64,000 bases of DNA from Deroplatys truncata (GCA_030765065.1 CM060981.1:229779152-229843151); one strand, 5' to 3'; shown: positions 43,540 to 55,920, numbered from the stretch's first letter. The notes: a model not told the origin generated them from the sequence alone. Made by a program: numbers and translations.

Positions 43540-44670
43540 TCATCTTGCGAGTAACATGAGGCTTGCGTTTTGATTTTTCATCCTTAGCATGAAGGTTGGA
43601 ATGTCAACAGTGTCAGAGACTCATACAATTGCCCTTGGTGTCTTCGGAAGGTCCTTGCCGTCCACAACCGCAACACCATTCCCTCCCAAAGATCCCCGAT
43701 CGTGTGCCAGCTACTTCGTTTCTTAGTTTGCACAGGTTATCCAAAGGATCCCCTACGAAAAACTAGCATTTAGAAACTGTTGACTTGCCCCCTCCGGAGA
43801 CTTGGTGTACATAGCCTTCTAGAGTTTTAATTGGATCAGTTCTGACTGTGCCTGAACCAACTTGATTTTATGGTCCACACAAAGGATGGCCGTTTTTGTT
43901 CCAGCGAAAGCTTCCTTAAAAGACATAGTCTGCTGCTGTGAGTTCCTATGTTTTTAGGTTGCTGCTGAGTAGGAGTTCTCGAGTCCAATTGAGGTCTTTT
44001 CTTCCCTCCACTGGGCTCAGTTCACCTCACTTTAGAGGTCATCTTAGCCGGAGTTTCTTCAGTCCAATTTTCCTCTTTCTTCTTCCTTTCTTTTAGGAGG
44101 TTTTGCGCTGAGCACCCAAGGGTCTCCTAGTTTTCATTCTCATCTGATTGACGCCTGACACTAAGGCCTCCTCGAGGTGTTCCGCTTCTTTCGCTGAATC
44201 GGGGAACCGGTTGACGGGCCTGTGGAGTGAACCACTTGCTTTACAACCTCTGCATCTAGATCCGAAAGTTCCATTGATAAATCTGAGGAAATTGCCTCCC
44301 CTTGTTGGGTTTGTTTTGAATTTAAATCTCGTTTCATGTTTGTTCCACGAGTAGCGGAGAAACATAAGGTCGACTGAGGCAGGGCACCAGCAAGGCCATG
44401 GTACTCAGGTAGGTCGCCTGGTATCGCTGAAGCTCCCCTGTGCCATTCATTCTTCTGCAAGGACTAAGGCATGCGTCACACATTACACTTGGGACTGGGG
44501 AGTTGATTCGCGGTCTCCGCTGAGACAACCCGCTCTGAAAGGTAAACCAATAGTCGTCTCCCAGGAATAGGTACCGGCAATCAACCACCTGCCGATGCGC
44601 CCGGTTGTCGCTAAAGGTTTTCTCCGACAATGCCGAATTACTCCGAGGCGCGAGAAGGATGGCCATAACT
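43540..44670 (-). pseudogene. Probable LINE ORF1 (gag-like) region, decayed
   Basis: Lies directly upstream of the endonuclease in the same orientation, where ORF1 is expected. Short frames remain: a 110-codon piece at 44334-44666 with CDACLSPCRRM and a piece at 44093-44365. There is also an FKEAFAGTKTAILCVDHKI-like stretch at about 43850-43920, a helix-rich gag-type sequence. No complete CCHC zinc knuckle could be assembled. The role would be RNA binding in the LINE RNP. The assignment rests mostly on position. Confidence 0.45.
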
Positions 44671-44700
44671 ATTGGACTTGAAGGAGAAGGTGAGTGACGT

Positions 44701-45084
44701 GTAGTGAATCAGAATTGGAGTGATAAATGAAAAGTAACTAAGGGTAGGATAAAATATCTAATAGTGCGAGTGGAATAGTTAAAGTTAATGAAGTTAAAAT
44801 AAGTGAAAGTGAAAGGAAATACAGTTAAGTCAGTAACAAGCATAAGAAAGTGAAGTGTATGCTTAAATATTGAAGATAAAATATTATAGCCATAGTGATT
44901 AAAGATAGAGGTTAAAAAATATAGTGATATAGAAATAGTTTGGATATTAGTTTAAGGAAACAACATGATTTTATTACAGGATATAGACAATTAAATTTAT
45001 TGATAAATGATACAAAGAAATATTTATGAATATTAAGGTAAAAATGAGAAATATGTATTACGGAATTTAGAAATTTAGCAAATG
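44701..45084. other. A-rich, purine-rich stretch
   Basis: Long runs of 'gtgaagt', 'aaagtga' and 'gttaaagatagaggt'. Nothing coding was recognised. Confidence 0.35.
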
Positions 45085-45400
45085 GATTAAATCCCATGAA
45101 CCCGCATGTGGGATTTGTGGTGGACAAAGCGGCGTCTAGGCGGGTTTTCTTCGGTCCCGCCCCACCATGTTTCATTCCACCGGTGCTCCATCATCACTTC
45201 TCTTATTATTCTTCTCTCACCTGCACTTACTATCCATTCCCTTGATGCAATCCGCGTGTGGCTAATCGCCCACTCGGTCTCTCACTCTCTGAACTGTAAG
45301 CTCACTTCCCAGAGCGTTGTCATACGTCCTAGGGAGTGAAAGTTTTCGGTTCGGGTGGGCGTTAAAGAAGGAAGGCTCTGGTCCAGTTGGCCTGTTTCCG
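45085..45400 (+). mobile_element. SINE S2 copy
   Basis: GAACCCGCATGTGGGATTTG TGGTGGACAAAGCGGCGTCT and GGCGGGTTTTCTTCGG match 19315-19370. The head is truncated and a GGAA tail is absent. Confidence 0.65.
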
Positions 45401-46062
45401 CTATGTAGTTATTAAAGAACTAGTTAGAGTATTTAAAATAAAGTAAGGTGAAATAAATAAATTAACTAATGCACACTTGGGTTATGAGGGGTGATGGTTA
45501 CCGGTATTTAACTCTGCTAGATATTCATAGTCAAAAGTTTATATTAGGCTAGAATTAAAGGAGAGTAGATGCCAAATGACAACCAGTTGGAAGACCTGCT
45601 GACTTCCAGCAACTGAAGTAATAGTGGTAAGTGAAGTAATATTATTAGAATTAATTGTTTTAATGCACGTTTTATTTTGTTTTATTATTCTTAATTGTTT
45701 TACTTTAGTCTAATGGATTAAGAACATATCAGTAATAGTGTGCATAGAAACAAATGATCTAAAGTATTGATTAATAAGCGATAAATTTGGAATATGCGTC
45801 CTGATTCAGCCAACAGGGTGCCAGGATGATATATTACACGTTTATTTTATTTTTATTAGGCATTCATGAGGGAGGGATTTAAACTTATATTTAGAACAAG
45901 ATTATGAATACTTAATAGTATAGCCTGTTTCAATCTACTCTCATAACATTAGCTTGATAAAAGTGTAATTGTCTTTATAAAGTGCATTTTTTTGTTTTAC
46001 TACTAAAGGATTGCAAAAAGCTAAATTGAGCTCATTATTAATTTTTGCACACCTATAACCTC
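45401..46062. other. Unclassified AT-rich sequence
   Basis: No feature was recognised. Confidence 0.4.
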
Positions 46063-47795
46063 ATACTTTCTCTACAACGTACATAGCAGGTAGAGAAGGT
46101 ATTGCATTCCACCCAAAAATTCATTGCCGAGATTTCAACGAAATACATGTTTTGAGCGCCTGAATCCAAAAATAGCATTTTTAATTTCTCTACTACGTAT
46201 AGTAAGTAGGGGAACTATTGTATTCCACCCAAAAATTCGATACCGAGATTTCGACGGAAATATATGTTTTGAGACCCCCTGAATCCAAAAAAAGCATTTT
46301 TGGAAACATGTCCGTGTGTGTTTGTGTGCCTGTGTGTGTGTCTGTGAACAGCATAACTCAGAAACGAACAGTCGGATAAACACCAAACTTGGTATTTAGG
46401 TTCAGTATTTTCCAGAGATGCGACACGAAGGTTTTCAAGAAAATCCCTCCACCCCAGATTACCCTTTACATGGAACATTTTTTGAAAATTTTAATTTTCT
46501 CAAAAATGGCTGAAACGATTTTGATTAAAATATGATATGTTTAATATATTTTCATGGCAAATAAAATGTATATTTTGAATTTTCTGGGAATGTCTCCAAA
46601 AGTATTCTTCATTGTGAACGACTTTTGCATACTGGTAAACCATAAGAGATAGACAACATTTTACTACACAAAAAAATGTGGATCGCGTTAAAATACACAA
46701 TTTATGTCATATACATTTTTGTTGAGTGAACCATTTTCGAGATATTGCTTGTTATTCCCTTAAATTTTTCAATACTTATTTTCTCAAATGGGAATTCGTT
46801 ATTCATTTTTTGTCTTGGACATGCAAAGAGTATTAATCTGTAGCAAAGCGAATGGTGCTGCACCTAGCAACCAGTTATTAAGAGTAATGTCTAGACTTAA
46901 AGGCTACTGTATTTCTATATTGCTCTTGTAAATATATATTCCCCAAACATCTACACGAAAATTAGCAATAAGATAGAGTCTGCAAATATTTATCTCGATT
47001 AACATGAAGTAGATGGAGAATAAGCGTTTGTAAAAATAGCTTGTACAAGAGTACAGAAAGTCATGTGAGTGTAACACATCAGATCTTTACAAAAACGTTC
47101 TGTGTGTCTGTGAAATGCAGAACTAAGTAACGAAAATTCGGATAAGTACCAAACTAGGTATTTAAGTTCGGTACCTTCCAAGGGCCCGACACGAAGGTTT
47201 ACAAGAAATCCCCCACCCCAACAACACTTAGCATGGAACGTTTTCAGAATATTTTTATTTTCTAAAAAATTGCTAACGATTTTGATTAAAATATCACATA
47301 CAAAAGACATTTTCATGACAAATAATATGTATATCTTAATTTTTCTAGGATAGCCTATGAAGTCGCTTCATTCGGAAGGAATTTTCTATACTCTTGTATA
47401 GCTCGTTAAGTGATAGACGAAAACATACTACACAATAAATGTAGATCTATTTAAAACACAATTTATTTCAAATAAATCTTTTTGTGGCATAAGCAATTTT
47501 TGAGAGTAAAGGTTGGAATTGTGCTTTACTTTAAATACCTGTTAACATTCAGTTGTTTCTCATGATTGTAAACAGTGTGGAATTTTAAGGCCAGTATATA
47601 GCGTCCAGTTCTTAAACATTTGACTGTCGATGTTCCCCTTGTGTCTACAACAAAGTGTTTAATGTAGCTATTTCTGCAAAGGTTTATTTGGATTAAAATA
47701 CACTAGGTAAAAAATAAGCTTTAGTAAGCATAGTTGTTAACTACTAATACTGGTAGAGGGTAGAGGAAGTCATTTGAATGTATCGCATCAGATTT
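46063..47795 (-). mobile_element. Family A2 copy split by a nested A1 copy
   Basis: Outer part 46063-46184 (TACTTTCTCTACAACGTAC to ATCCAAAAATAGCATTTTT) resumes at about 47092 with TTTACAAAAACGTTCTGTGT. It ends GTCATTTGAATGTATCGCAT plus CAGA. The host carries A2 words. Confidence 0.8.
46185..47091 (-). mobile_element. Family A1 copy nested in 46063-47795
   Basis: Complete, from AATTTCTCTACTACGTATAG to GTGAGTGTAACACATCAGAT, in the same orientation as its host. Inserted in the T-run beside the CA tract. Confidence 0.85.
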
Positions 47796-48499
47796 TTTAA
47801 AATCAAATGTTGCATCTTTTTGCGCATTTCTGGTTTATGCTTCTTTTGTGGTCCATCTTAGACCTTTATTTTGAAAAGGAAGCCTGGTTCTTATCACAAT
47901 CTGGTGACAAAACTTTTATATACCACTGTTCCCGACGCAGAATACAGCTTTCTCTTACTCAGGTTTCAACCAAAGTAAAGCATTGATAAAGAAACATACA
48001 CGTATCAGGTACTTTATACTTGTATATGGGTTTCATGGTCGCAAAAAGACACGTGGTTCACTAGCCTGAAAAATAATGGCACAAAGTGGACTCAATTAGC
48101 ATTTTTGTTCGAATATGCGTAATTTAATCAATATTCATGAGGGACCTTAATTGCGTTCGCATAAAATTGCAATATTGCGCATCCACGGCAACAACATGCG
48201 TTTCAGGGGTGTAATTTTAGCAACTGATATGTTTACACAAAGTTTTTGTTTCCTAAAAGCTCACGTATGTTTTACAGTTTTGCTATCATAATAAAAAAGA
48301 TCAGCTTTCTTCTCCAAATAATACGACAGGTTAAAGAATTAACGTTATTTTCAAGTTATAGCAAGCGAGATTCTATAACTTCCTAAATCGCGTATATTTC
48401 ACAATGTAGCGTTAATTAAATGCTCATCGGTACAAACAATTAAAACCACTTATCTATCATGAATACAGATTTCAAAATCCTTAACTCGGCATTTCTTTG
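47796..48499. other. Unclassified AT-rich sequence
   Basis: No feature was recognised. Confidence 0.4.
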
Positions 48500-49395
48500 A
48501 GGCAATATTTTTAACACTTAAATGATTTCAGTCAAATTATATAATAAAAAATATAATAACAGCCCGCCGTAAAGCAATTTGTGTATGTAACATATATAAA
48601 AATTGTATATTACAGTCATTGTATATGTTTATATTATTGTATTCATGTGTAATATTGTTATGTGAATGTATTACGTAATTTAATAATGTAGGAGCTGTGA
48701 GAATAATACGTTAAAAGTTGCTAACAATGAGGTAACACTGAGGTAGCCCTGAGACAATAATGAATTTGAAAGTTTAACAATACTACTTGCGATTCTTGGA
48801 AGTAGTAATGTAATTTTAGTGACAGTCTATAAAATAGCCAATCAACAACCAGAAAAAGCTTTAGTTAAATGAAGATATTCTATTGGACTAGGATTAGCGA
48901 ATCAGAAACTAAAATGAAGCAAAATTTACAAATTCAGATGCTAGTTGGTTGTAGACAGTGTTCCTAACCGGACGCGAGATGCGTCTTCTAGTAATTTAAT
49001 ACGTATTCGTGTGAGACGAAAATAGTTTACATGTTAAAAAGTGCAAGTAAATAATAAAAGAATCTCACAGCTCTCTATATCAGTGAAGCGTTATTTAAAT
49101 TGTGTCAAGGATGAATAAATGTAGTGAAGTAGAAATTATAATCTGTGTAAGCCTACATTCCTACTCCCTGCAAATAAATCCATGTCTCTAACAATACTGA
49201 CGCAGCCGAGGCAAACATAAATATATAATATTTAAAGAAACAGTCAAATTACAAAGTTAATATTTTGTAAACCTACGAAACGAAGGCTACCGGAAACCAT
49301 ACGTGCGATTGCAACTACTTCAAGTTCGGCTCCCCAATAGTTGAACTACAATACAACTCCTACTTCAAATTGGCTTTCCATACGTGAAACAACAA
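48500..49395 (-). mobile_element. Family B repeat, copy 3
   Basis: Reverse complement of copies 1 and 2: TTTAACACTTAAATGATTTC at the left, then GTGTGAGACGAAAATAGTT, TGACGCAGCCGAGGCAAAC and CGAAGGCTACCGGAAACC, ending TTGGCTTTCCATACGTGAAA. Confidence 0.75.
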
Positions 49396-49961
49396 CCTAC
49401 TTCATCTTAAAACATTTTTAAAACATGATTTAAACACCGAAGCGTTTTAAAGCAAACAAGTCAATGAAAGATGCAAAGCAACAAACGTAAATTTGGAGAA
49501 AAGTCTGTAGAAATGACTGCTTCAAAGAGCTCTCCACTTATGACATCCATGCAGACTTGTGCTGAGATTTTATACGAAAAGTAAAGTGGTACACACACTT
49601 TTGTTATTATTTCATAGTTTAGAACAGAAAAAATTACTGCGTACCTAATCCAGAAGTCAAATACCATCTAATTCTTCCTTAAAATGTTAAGGAATGCACC
49701 ATTCATAGAGTTTGTATGATTTGCATCATTCCCTTGTTTAATAAACTATAGACATTTCCGTGGAGGAACCTGTCTTTTCCTAGAGACCAACATCGGTAAT
49801 AAATAATTTCGGTTGATCATCGGTCACATAAACCTTGAAAAATCTTCTATTCAAGCCTTACTGTTCCGTTCTCGAAGATCTTACATGCATATACTCCTGG
49901 CTCTTTCCAGGGGTCTCCTCCTATTGGTCTGTACACCACTGTGTGTTTTGTCAGTTTTTTA
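49396..49961. other. Unclassified sequence
   Basis: No feature was recognised; a 68-codon minus-strand frame has no family signature. Confidence 0.4.
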
Positions 49962-50800
49962 CTTTCTCTACTACGTATAGTAAGTAGGGGAAGTATTGTA
50001 TTCCACCCAAAAATTCGATACCGAGATTTCACAGCAGATGTCCTGAGGTCCACTGAATGCATATAAAGCATTTTTGGAAACGTCCGTATGTGTGTCTGTG
50101 TGTGTGTCTGTGTCTGTGAACACCATATCTCAGAAACGAACAGTCGGATAAACACCAAACTTGGTATTTAGCTTCCGTATCTTTCAGAGATGCGACACGA
50201 AGGTTTTCAAGAAAATCTCCCCACCCCAGATTACCCTTTACATGGAAAATTTTTCGAAAATTTTAATTATCTCAAAAATGGCTCTAACGATTTTGAATAA
50301 AATACCATACGTTTAAGAGATTTTTATGGCAAATGAATTGTATATCTCGAATTTTCTGGGAATGTCTCCAAAAGTATTCTTTATTGTGAACGACTTTTGC
50401 ATAACTGGTAAACCATAAGAGATAGACAAACTTTTACTACACAAAAAATGTAGATCGTGTAAAGTACACAAGTTATGTCATATACATTTCTTTTGTTGAG
50501 TGAACCATTTTCAAGATATTGCTTGTTATTCCCTTAAATGTTCCAATACTTGTACTTTTTCTCAAATGGGAATTAGTTATTCATGTTTTTGTCCTGGTAA
50601 TGCAAAGAGAATGGAATACTCCACATAGCAACCAGCTCTTAAAATATTTGACTATAGCTTAAAGCCTACCAATTCCCCTTGCATCTACAAGAAAATTAGC
50701 AATAAGATTAACATCTCGATTAACACGAGGCATATGGAGAATAAGCGTTTGTAAAAATAGTTTGTACAAGAGTAGAGAAAGTCATGTGAGTGTAACACAT
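49962..50800 (-). mobile_element. Family A1 copy, full length
   Basis: TTTTTACTTTCTCTACTACG to GTGAGTGTAACACATCATA, with (TG)n at 50088-50118. Confidence 0.85.
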
Positions 50801-50869
50801 CATACTTTTTTGTTTTAATTACATTTAACTGCATTGGTCTTATAGGCCGCCTTTCCTTTGGAATTTATT

Positions 50870-51075
50870 GCCTATTGGAATGGCGCTCACTCGTATTCTC
50901 TTGTCGTTGGGTTTCTTGCACTTATTGGGTTTTAATCATTAGATCAACAACACATTCACACTTCCAGACTCTGGGAAGGATAGGCAATCTTGACAAGAGA
51001 AAACGTCCCACCCCCAACTGGGAATCGAACCCGGTCCCCATGCTGTTAGTCTTTATTCCATATCGTTTGACCCTT
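50870..51075 (-). mobile_element. SINE S3 with LINE-like 3' tail
   Basis: On the minus strand the head has GGGGACCGGGTTCGATTCCC (B box). The body is CAGTTGGGGGTGGGACG and the tail is CCTATCCTTCCCAGAGTCTG followed by GAAGTGTGAATG. The tail closely matches the end of the LINE at 41770-41715. An A box is expected near 51075 but is degraded. Confidence 0.6.
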
Positions 51076-51079
51076 TTCT

Positions 51080-51415
51080 CTACGCTGTAACAGGTAAAGG
51101 TACTGACGAACGAAGGGGCACCGCCGCATGCCAACCGACCCCTTGTGCTTCTACGCTGACCCTTGTGAGGGATGGGGGGAAAGACCCGAAGGGCGACCAG
51201 ATCTGGATGACGACGGGCGCAAGCATTGACGGGGTCCCTAATGTTTCCAGATTGAACACATCCGACGCCGCGGACCTAGCACCTAACCTCCGGTGTCCCC
51301 GAAGGAGCGCTTGCCGGATAGCACCCAGAGGCGGATCCTCTTTACTTTGAGCAGTCACTGGAACGACCTCAGGAAGAAGCCTCTGCAAAGTGCATAGTTA
51401 CCCCCCCAGCCTCAA
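51080..51415 (-). mobile_element. S1 SINE body copy
   Basis: The plus strand shows GACGGGGTCCCTAATGTTTC CAGATTGAACACATCCGACG and CCCTTGTGAGGGATGGGGGG, the inverse of the S1 body in 25893-26400. The tRNA-like head is missing. Confidence 0.6.
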
Positions 51416-51528
51416 CCCATACATAGTAGAGAATGTAAAAATATAACAGTAACTATTAAAACCTTTATTAAGAAAACCCTTCAATTATGGACATTCCATC
51501 TAGATTAGCGTGTTGTGATACCCAAAAA

Positions 51529-52258
51529 ATTTTATGCGATATATTCACACACTATCTCTATCCTCTATCATTTAGTAGTGGGTACACAAACCATTTCAGT
51601 AATGCTTATTTTTCAATCCACTAATTTTAATCTCAATAAACCTTTTCAGAAGTAACTACATTACACATTCCGCTACAGACACAAAGGGAACAGCAATAGT
51701 CAAATGTTTATGAACTGGACGCCATACGCTGCCTTAAAATTTCGTACTGTTTCCATGCAATCGCGAAAAACAACTGGATATTGAAAAGTCTTCAAAGAAT
51801 GAGCAAGCACGGAACAATATTCGAACCTTTAATAACGGATATCTCAGAAATGGCCTATGCCACAAAAAATTATTCTTAGTAAACTGTGTGTTTTAAAGTC
51901 ATCTACACTTTTGTGCGGTACGTTTTCGTCTATCGCTTAACGTTTAGCGGTTGTACAACATTCTTCAAAATGTCTTCCAACAGAAGTGGACTTCACAGGT
52001 TATTCCCGGAAAATACAATATATACATTTATTTGCCATGTAAGATTCTTTAATATGTTGTACTTTTAATCAAAATTGTTAGAGCCATTGTTAAGAAAATA
52101 AAAAAATTCGAAAAACGTTTCATGTAACGGTAGTTGGGGACGGGGAATTTTCTTTAAAATCTTCGTGTCGCATCCTTGGAAAGTACTGATATTTATTCGA
52201 CTTTTGGTTTTTGACTTAGGCTGTTCATAGACACAGACACGTGGACCTTTTTTTAAAA
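51529..52258 (+). mobile_element. Family A2 copy, 3' end replaced by an A1 copy
   Basis: Starts TTTTATGCGATATATTCACA and reaches ACACAGACACGTGGACCTTT, where an A1 copy begins. No 3' remainder is found after the A1 copy. Confidence 0.7.
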
Positions 52259-53108
52259 TCTGATGTGTTACACTCATATTACTTTCTCTACTCTTGTACA
52301 AACTATTTTTACAAACGCTTATTCTCCATCTCCTTCATGTTAATCGAGATATCGAGATGTTAATCTTATTGCTAATTTTCTTGTAGGTGCAAGGGGAATT
52401 GGTAGGCTTTAAGCGATAGTCAAATATTTTAAGAGCTGGTTGCTATGTGGCGCATTCCATTCTCTTTGCATTACCAGGACAAAAACAAATCAATAACGAA
52501 TTTCTATTTGAGAAAAAGTATAAGTATTGGACAATTTAAGGGAATAAATAATAAGCAATATCTCGAAAATGGTACACTCAAAAAAATGTATATGACATAA
52601 ATTGCGTATTTTAACGCGATCTACGATTTTTGTGTAGTAAAATTTTGTCTTATCTCTTATGGTTTACCAGTTATGCAAAAGTTGTTCACAATGAAGAATA
52701 CTTTTGGAAACATTCCCAGAAAATTCAAGATATACACTTTATTTGTCATGAAAGTATCTTAAATATATGGTATTTTAATCAAAATCGTTTGAGCCATTTT
52801 TGAGAAAATTAAATTATTCGAAAAATGTTCCATGTAAAGGGTAATCTGGGGTGGGGGAATTTTCCTAAAGACCTTCGTGTCGCATCTCTGGAAGATACTG
52901 AACCTAAATACCAAGTTTGTTGTTTATCTGACTGTTCGTTTCTGAGTTATACTGTTCACAGACAGACACACAGACACACACACACATGTTTCCAAAAATT
53001 TATTTTTTGGGATTCAGGGGGCCTCAAAACATATATTTACGGTGAAATCTCGGTATCGAATTTTTGGATGGAATACAATACTTCCCCTACTTACTATACG
53101 TAGTAGCA
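52259..53108 (+). mobile_element. Family A1 copy, full length
   Basis: TCTGATGTGTTACACTCATA to TACTATACGTAGTAGCAAAA. The 3' tip has a small change (GTAGCAAA for GTAGAGAAA). Confidence 0.85.
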
Positions 53109-53268
53109 AAATAAAAATTTAAAGGAAAATTCCGCTTCAATAACTAAATTATACCAACAACTGCAGTGAAACAAAAGTAGGTGTGTATGAGAATTTGGAA
53201 GATGAGTAATTAGGCTGGAGCTAATCCAAACAGACACCACCGCCCAACAAAGGCATTCAAAGGTACTT

Positions 53269-53605
53269 TACAACAAAAGCGAGTGAGGATTAGCTGTGAA
53301 TGGAAAGAGAGATGATCTGTTAGGAGCACACAAGTACCAAGGGATGGATATAGACGAACTGAATGATCCACGAAGCTCAGAATGGAAAGATTATTATCTG
53401 AAACTGCATTGAAATTTAGCTGGAGTTGTTCCTGGACGGAATGAAGATGGAGTCTACCGCAGCGAGCCTCAAACTTTGGTCCATGTTCTCAATCGACTTA
53501 TTCAGTAGTGTCATAAAGTGAGAATAGGACTCTTCTCTGAAACTTATGAGGTGCACTAAGGAATTAAATTGATATCGGTGGAGAAAGTAGAATTCTGCTA
53601 ATCCA
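53269..53605 (+). pseudogene. Possible decayed coding remnant, unidentified
   Basis: A single reading frame gives protein-like sequence broken only by four stops: AVNGKRDDLLGAHKYQGMDI then DELNDPRSSEWKDYYLKLH, stop, NLAGVVPGRNEDGVYRSEPQ then TLVHVLNRLIQ, stop, CHKVRIGLFSETYEVH. I do not recognise the family. Charged, hydrophilic composition and frame continuity are more than I expect from random AT-rich DNA, but chance is possible. It adjoins the minisatellite and could be the coding remnant of whatever element carried it. Confidence 0.25.
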
Positions 53606-53727
53606 AAGGTTAACATGCTTCTGGGAAGCCTCTTCAGTACACGTGGAGTGAAACGTGATATCGGTTACAGGAGTGATAAGATGACAGGTAGCGTCATCAC
53701 ATCGCTCTGCGGCGACATTAAGTCCCT

Positions 53728-55876
53728 GTGTATCGAGAGTAGGATCACAGGTGTGATGGGAGTATAATCAAGTTAGCTCCTCATCACACCACTCCACTGC
53801 CATTTTAAATCACTATATATCGAGAGTAGGATCACAGAGGTGATGGGAGTATAATCAAGTTAGCTGCTCATCACACCACTCCACTGCCATTTTAAATCAC
53901 TATATATCGAGAGTAGGATCACAGGTGTGATGGGAGTATAATCAAGTTAGCTCCTCATCACACCACTCCACTGCCATTTAAAATCACTATATATCATGAG
54001 TAGGATCACAGGTGTGATGGGAGTATAATCAAGTTAGCTCCTCATCACACCACTCCACTGCCATTTTAAATCACTATATATCATGAGTAGGACCACAGGT
54101 GTGATGGGAGTATAATCAAGTTAGCTCCTCATCACACCACTCCACTGCCATTTTAAATCACTATATATCTAGAGTAGGATCACAGGTGTGATGGGAGTAT
54201 AATCAAGTTAGCTCCTCATCACACCACTCCACTGTCATTTTAAATCACTGTATATCGAGAGTAGGATCACATGGGTGATGGGAGTATAATCAGATTTAGC
54301 TCCTCATCACAGCACTCCACTACCATTTTAAATCACTGTATATCGAGAGTAGGATCACATGGGTGATGGGAGTATAATCAGAGTTAGCTCCTCATCACAG
54401 CACTCCACTGTCATTTTAAATCACTGTATATCGAGAGTAGGATCACAGGGGTGATGGGAGTATAATCAGAGTTAGCTCCTCATCACAGCACTCCACTACC
54501 ATTTTAAATCACTGTATATCGAGAGCAGGATCACATAGGTGATGGGATATGATCACAGTAAGCTCCTCATCACAGCACTCTACTACCATTTTAAATCACT
54601 GTATATCGAGAGTAGGTTCACAGGGGTGATGGGATATAATCACAGTAAGCTCCTCATCACAGCACTCTACTACCATTTTAAATCACTGTATATCGAGAGT
54701 AGGATCACATAGGTGATGGGAGTATAATCAGAGTTAGCTCCTCATCACAGCACTCCACTACCATTTTAAATCACTGTATATCGAGAGCAGGATCACATAG
54801 GTGATGGGATATAATCACAGTAAGCTCCTCATCACAGCACTCTACTACCATTTTAAATCACTGTATATCGAGAGTAGGTTCACAGGGGTGATGGGAGTAT
54901 AATCACAGTAAGCTCCTCATCACAGCACTCCTCTGCTATTTTAAAACACTGTATATCGAGTGTAGCCTCACATAGATAATGGAGATATAATCACAGTTCG
55001 CTCTTCAATACAGCAATTCCTCTGCTATTTTAGAACACTGTATATCGAGTGTAGCCTCACATAGATAATGGTCGATATAATCACAGTTCGCTCTTCAATA
55101 CAGCACTCCTCTGCTATTTTAGAACACTGTATATCGAGTGTAGCCTCACATAGATAATGGAGATATAATCACAGTTCGCTCTTCAATACAGCACTCCTCT
55201 GCTATTTTAGAACACTGTATATCGAGTGTAGCCTCACACAGATAATGGAGATATAATCACAGTTCGCTCTTCAATACAGCACTCCTCTGCTATTTTAGAA
55301 CACTGTATATCGAGTGTAGCCTCACATAGATAATGGAGATATAATCACAGTTCGCTCTTCAATACAGCACTCCTCTGCTATTCTAAATCACTCTATATGC
55401 AGTGTAGAATCACATAGATAATGGGGATATAATCACAGTTCGCTCTTTAATACAGCACTCCTCTACTATTTTAAATCACTGTGTATTGAGTGTAGGATCA
55501 CATGGGTAATGGGGATATAATCACAGTTCGCTCCTCAATACAGCACTCCACTGCTATTTTGAATCACTTTATATCGAGTGTAGGTTCACATGGGTGATGG
55601 GGATATAATCAGACTTAGCTCCTCAATACAGCACTCCACTGCTATTTTGAATCACTGTATATCAAGTGTAGGTTCACATGGGTGATGGGGATATAATCAG
55701 ACTTAGCTCCTCAATACATCACTGCTCTGCTATTTTAAAACACTGTGTATGGAGAGTAGGATCACAGGGGTGATGGCAGTATAATCACAGTTAGCTCCTC
55801 ATCACAGCACTCTTCTGCTATTTTGAAACACTGTGTATGGAGAGTACAATCACAGAGGTGATGGGGATATAATCAC
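53728..55876 (+). repeat. 87-bp minisatellite, about 25 units
   Basis: TATCGAGAGTAGG recurs at 53731, 53818, 53905 and onward at about 87-bp spacing to 55850. Units at the left are nearly identical. The centre alternates variants with 'ataggtgatgggatat'. A block at about 54960-55400 has five almost identical units with AGCCTCACATAGATAATGG. In the left two thirds each unit holds GTGTGATGGGAG ... CTCCTCATCACAC, an inverted repeat. Confidence 0.97.
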
Positions 55877-55920
55877 ATGTACTTTATTTTCTTGAACCTA
55901 CGCTCATTGCTGTAGTGTGA

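Larger units (their letters stand above)
41715..44700 (-). mobile_element. RNase H-containing LINE, internally deleted
   Basis: Read on the minus strand, the element runs from an ORF1-like region (about 44670-43540) through an endonuclease (about 43450-42780) and a linker (42650-42300). It then passes directly to an RNase H domain (about 42130-41800) and a 3' tail (41770-41715). The reverse-transcriptase core that should lie between linker and RNase H is missing, so roughly the palm and fingers were deleted. The presence of an RNase H places it in the I/LOA/R1-like part of the LINE tree rather than in RTE. TAA-rich sequence follows the 3' end. Confidence 0.75.

Noticed and set aside
53728..55876. 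CRISPR-like array
   Set aside because: Units are contiguous 87-bp tandem repeats without unique spacers, in eukaryotic DNA with no cas genes.
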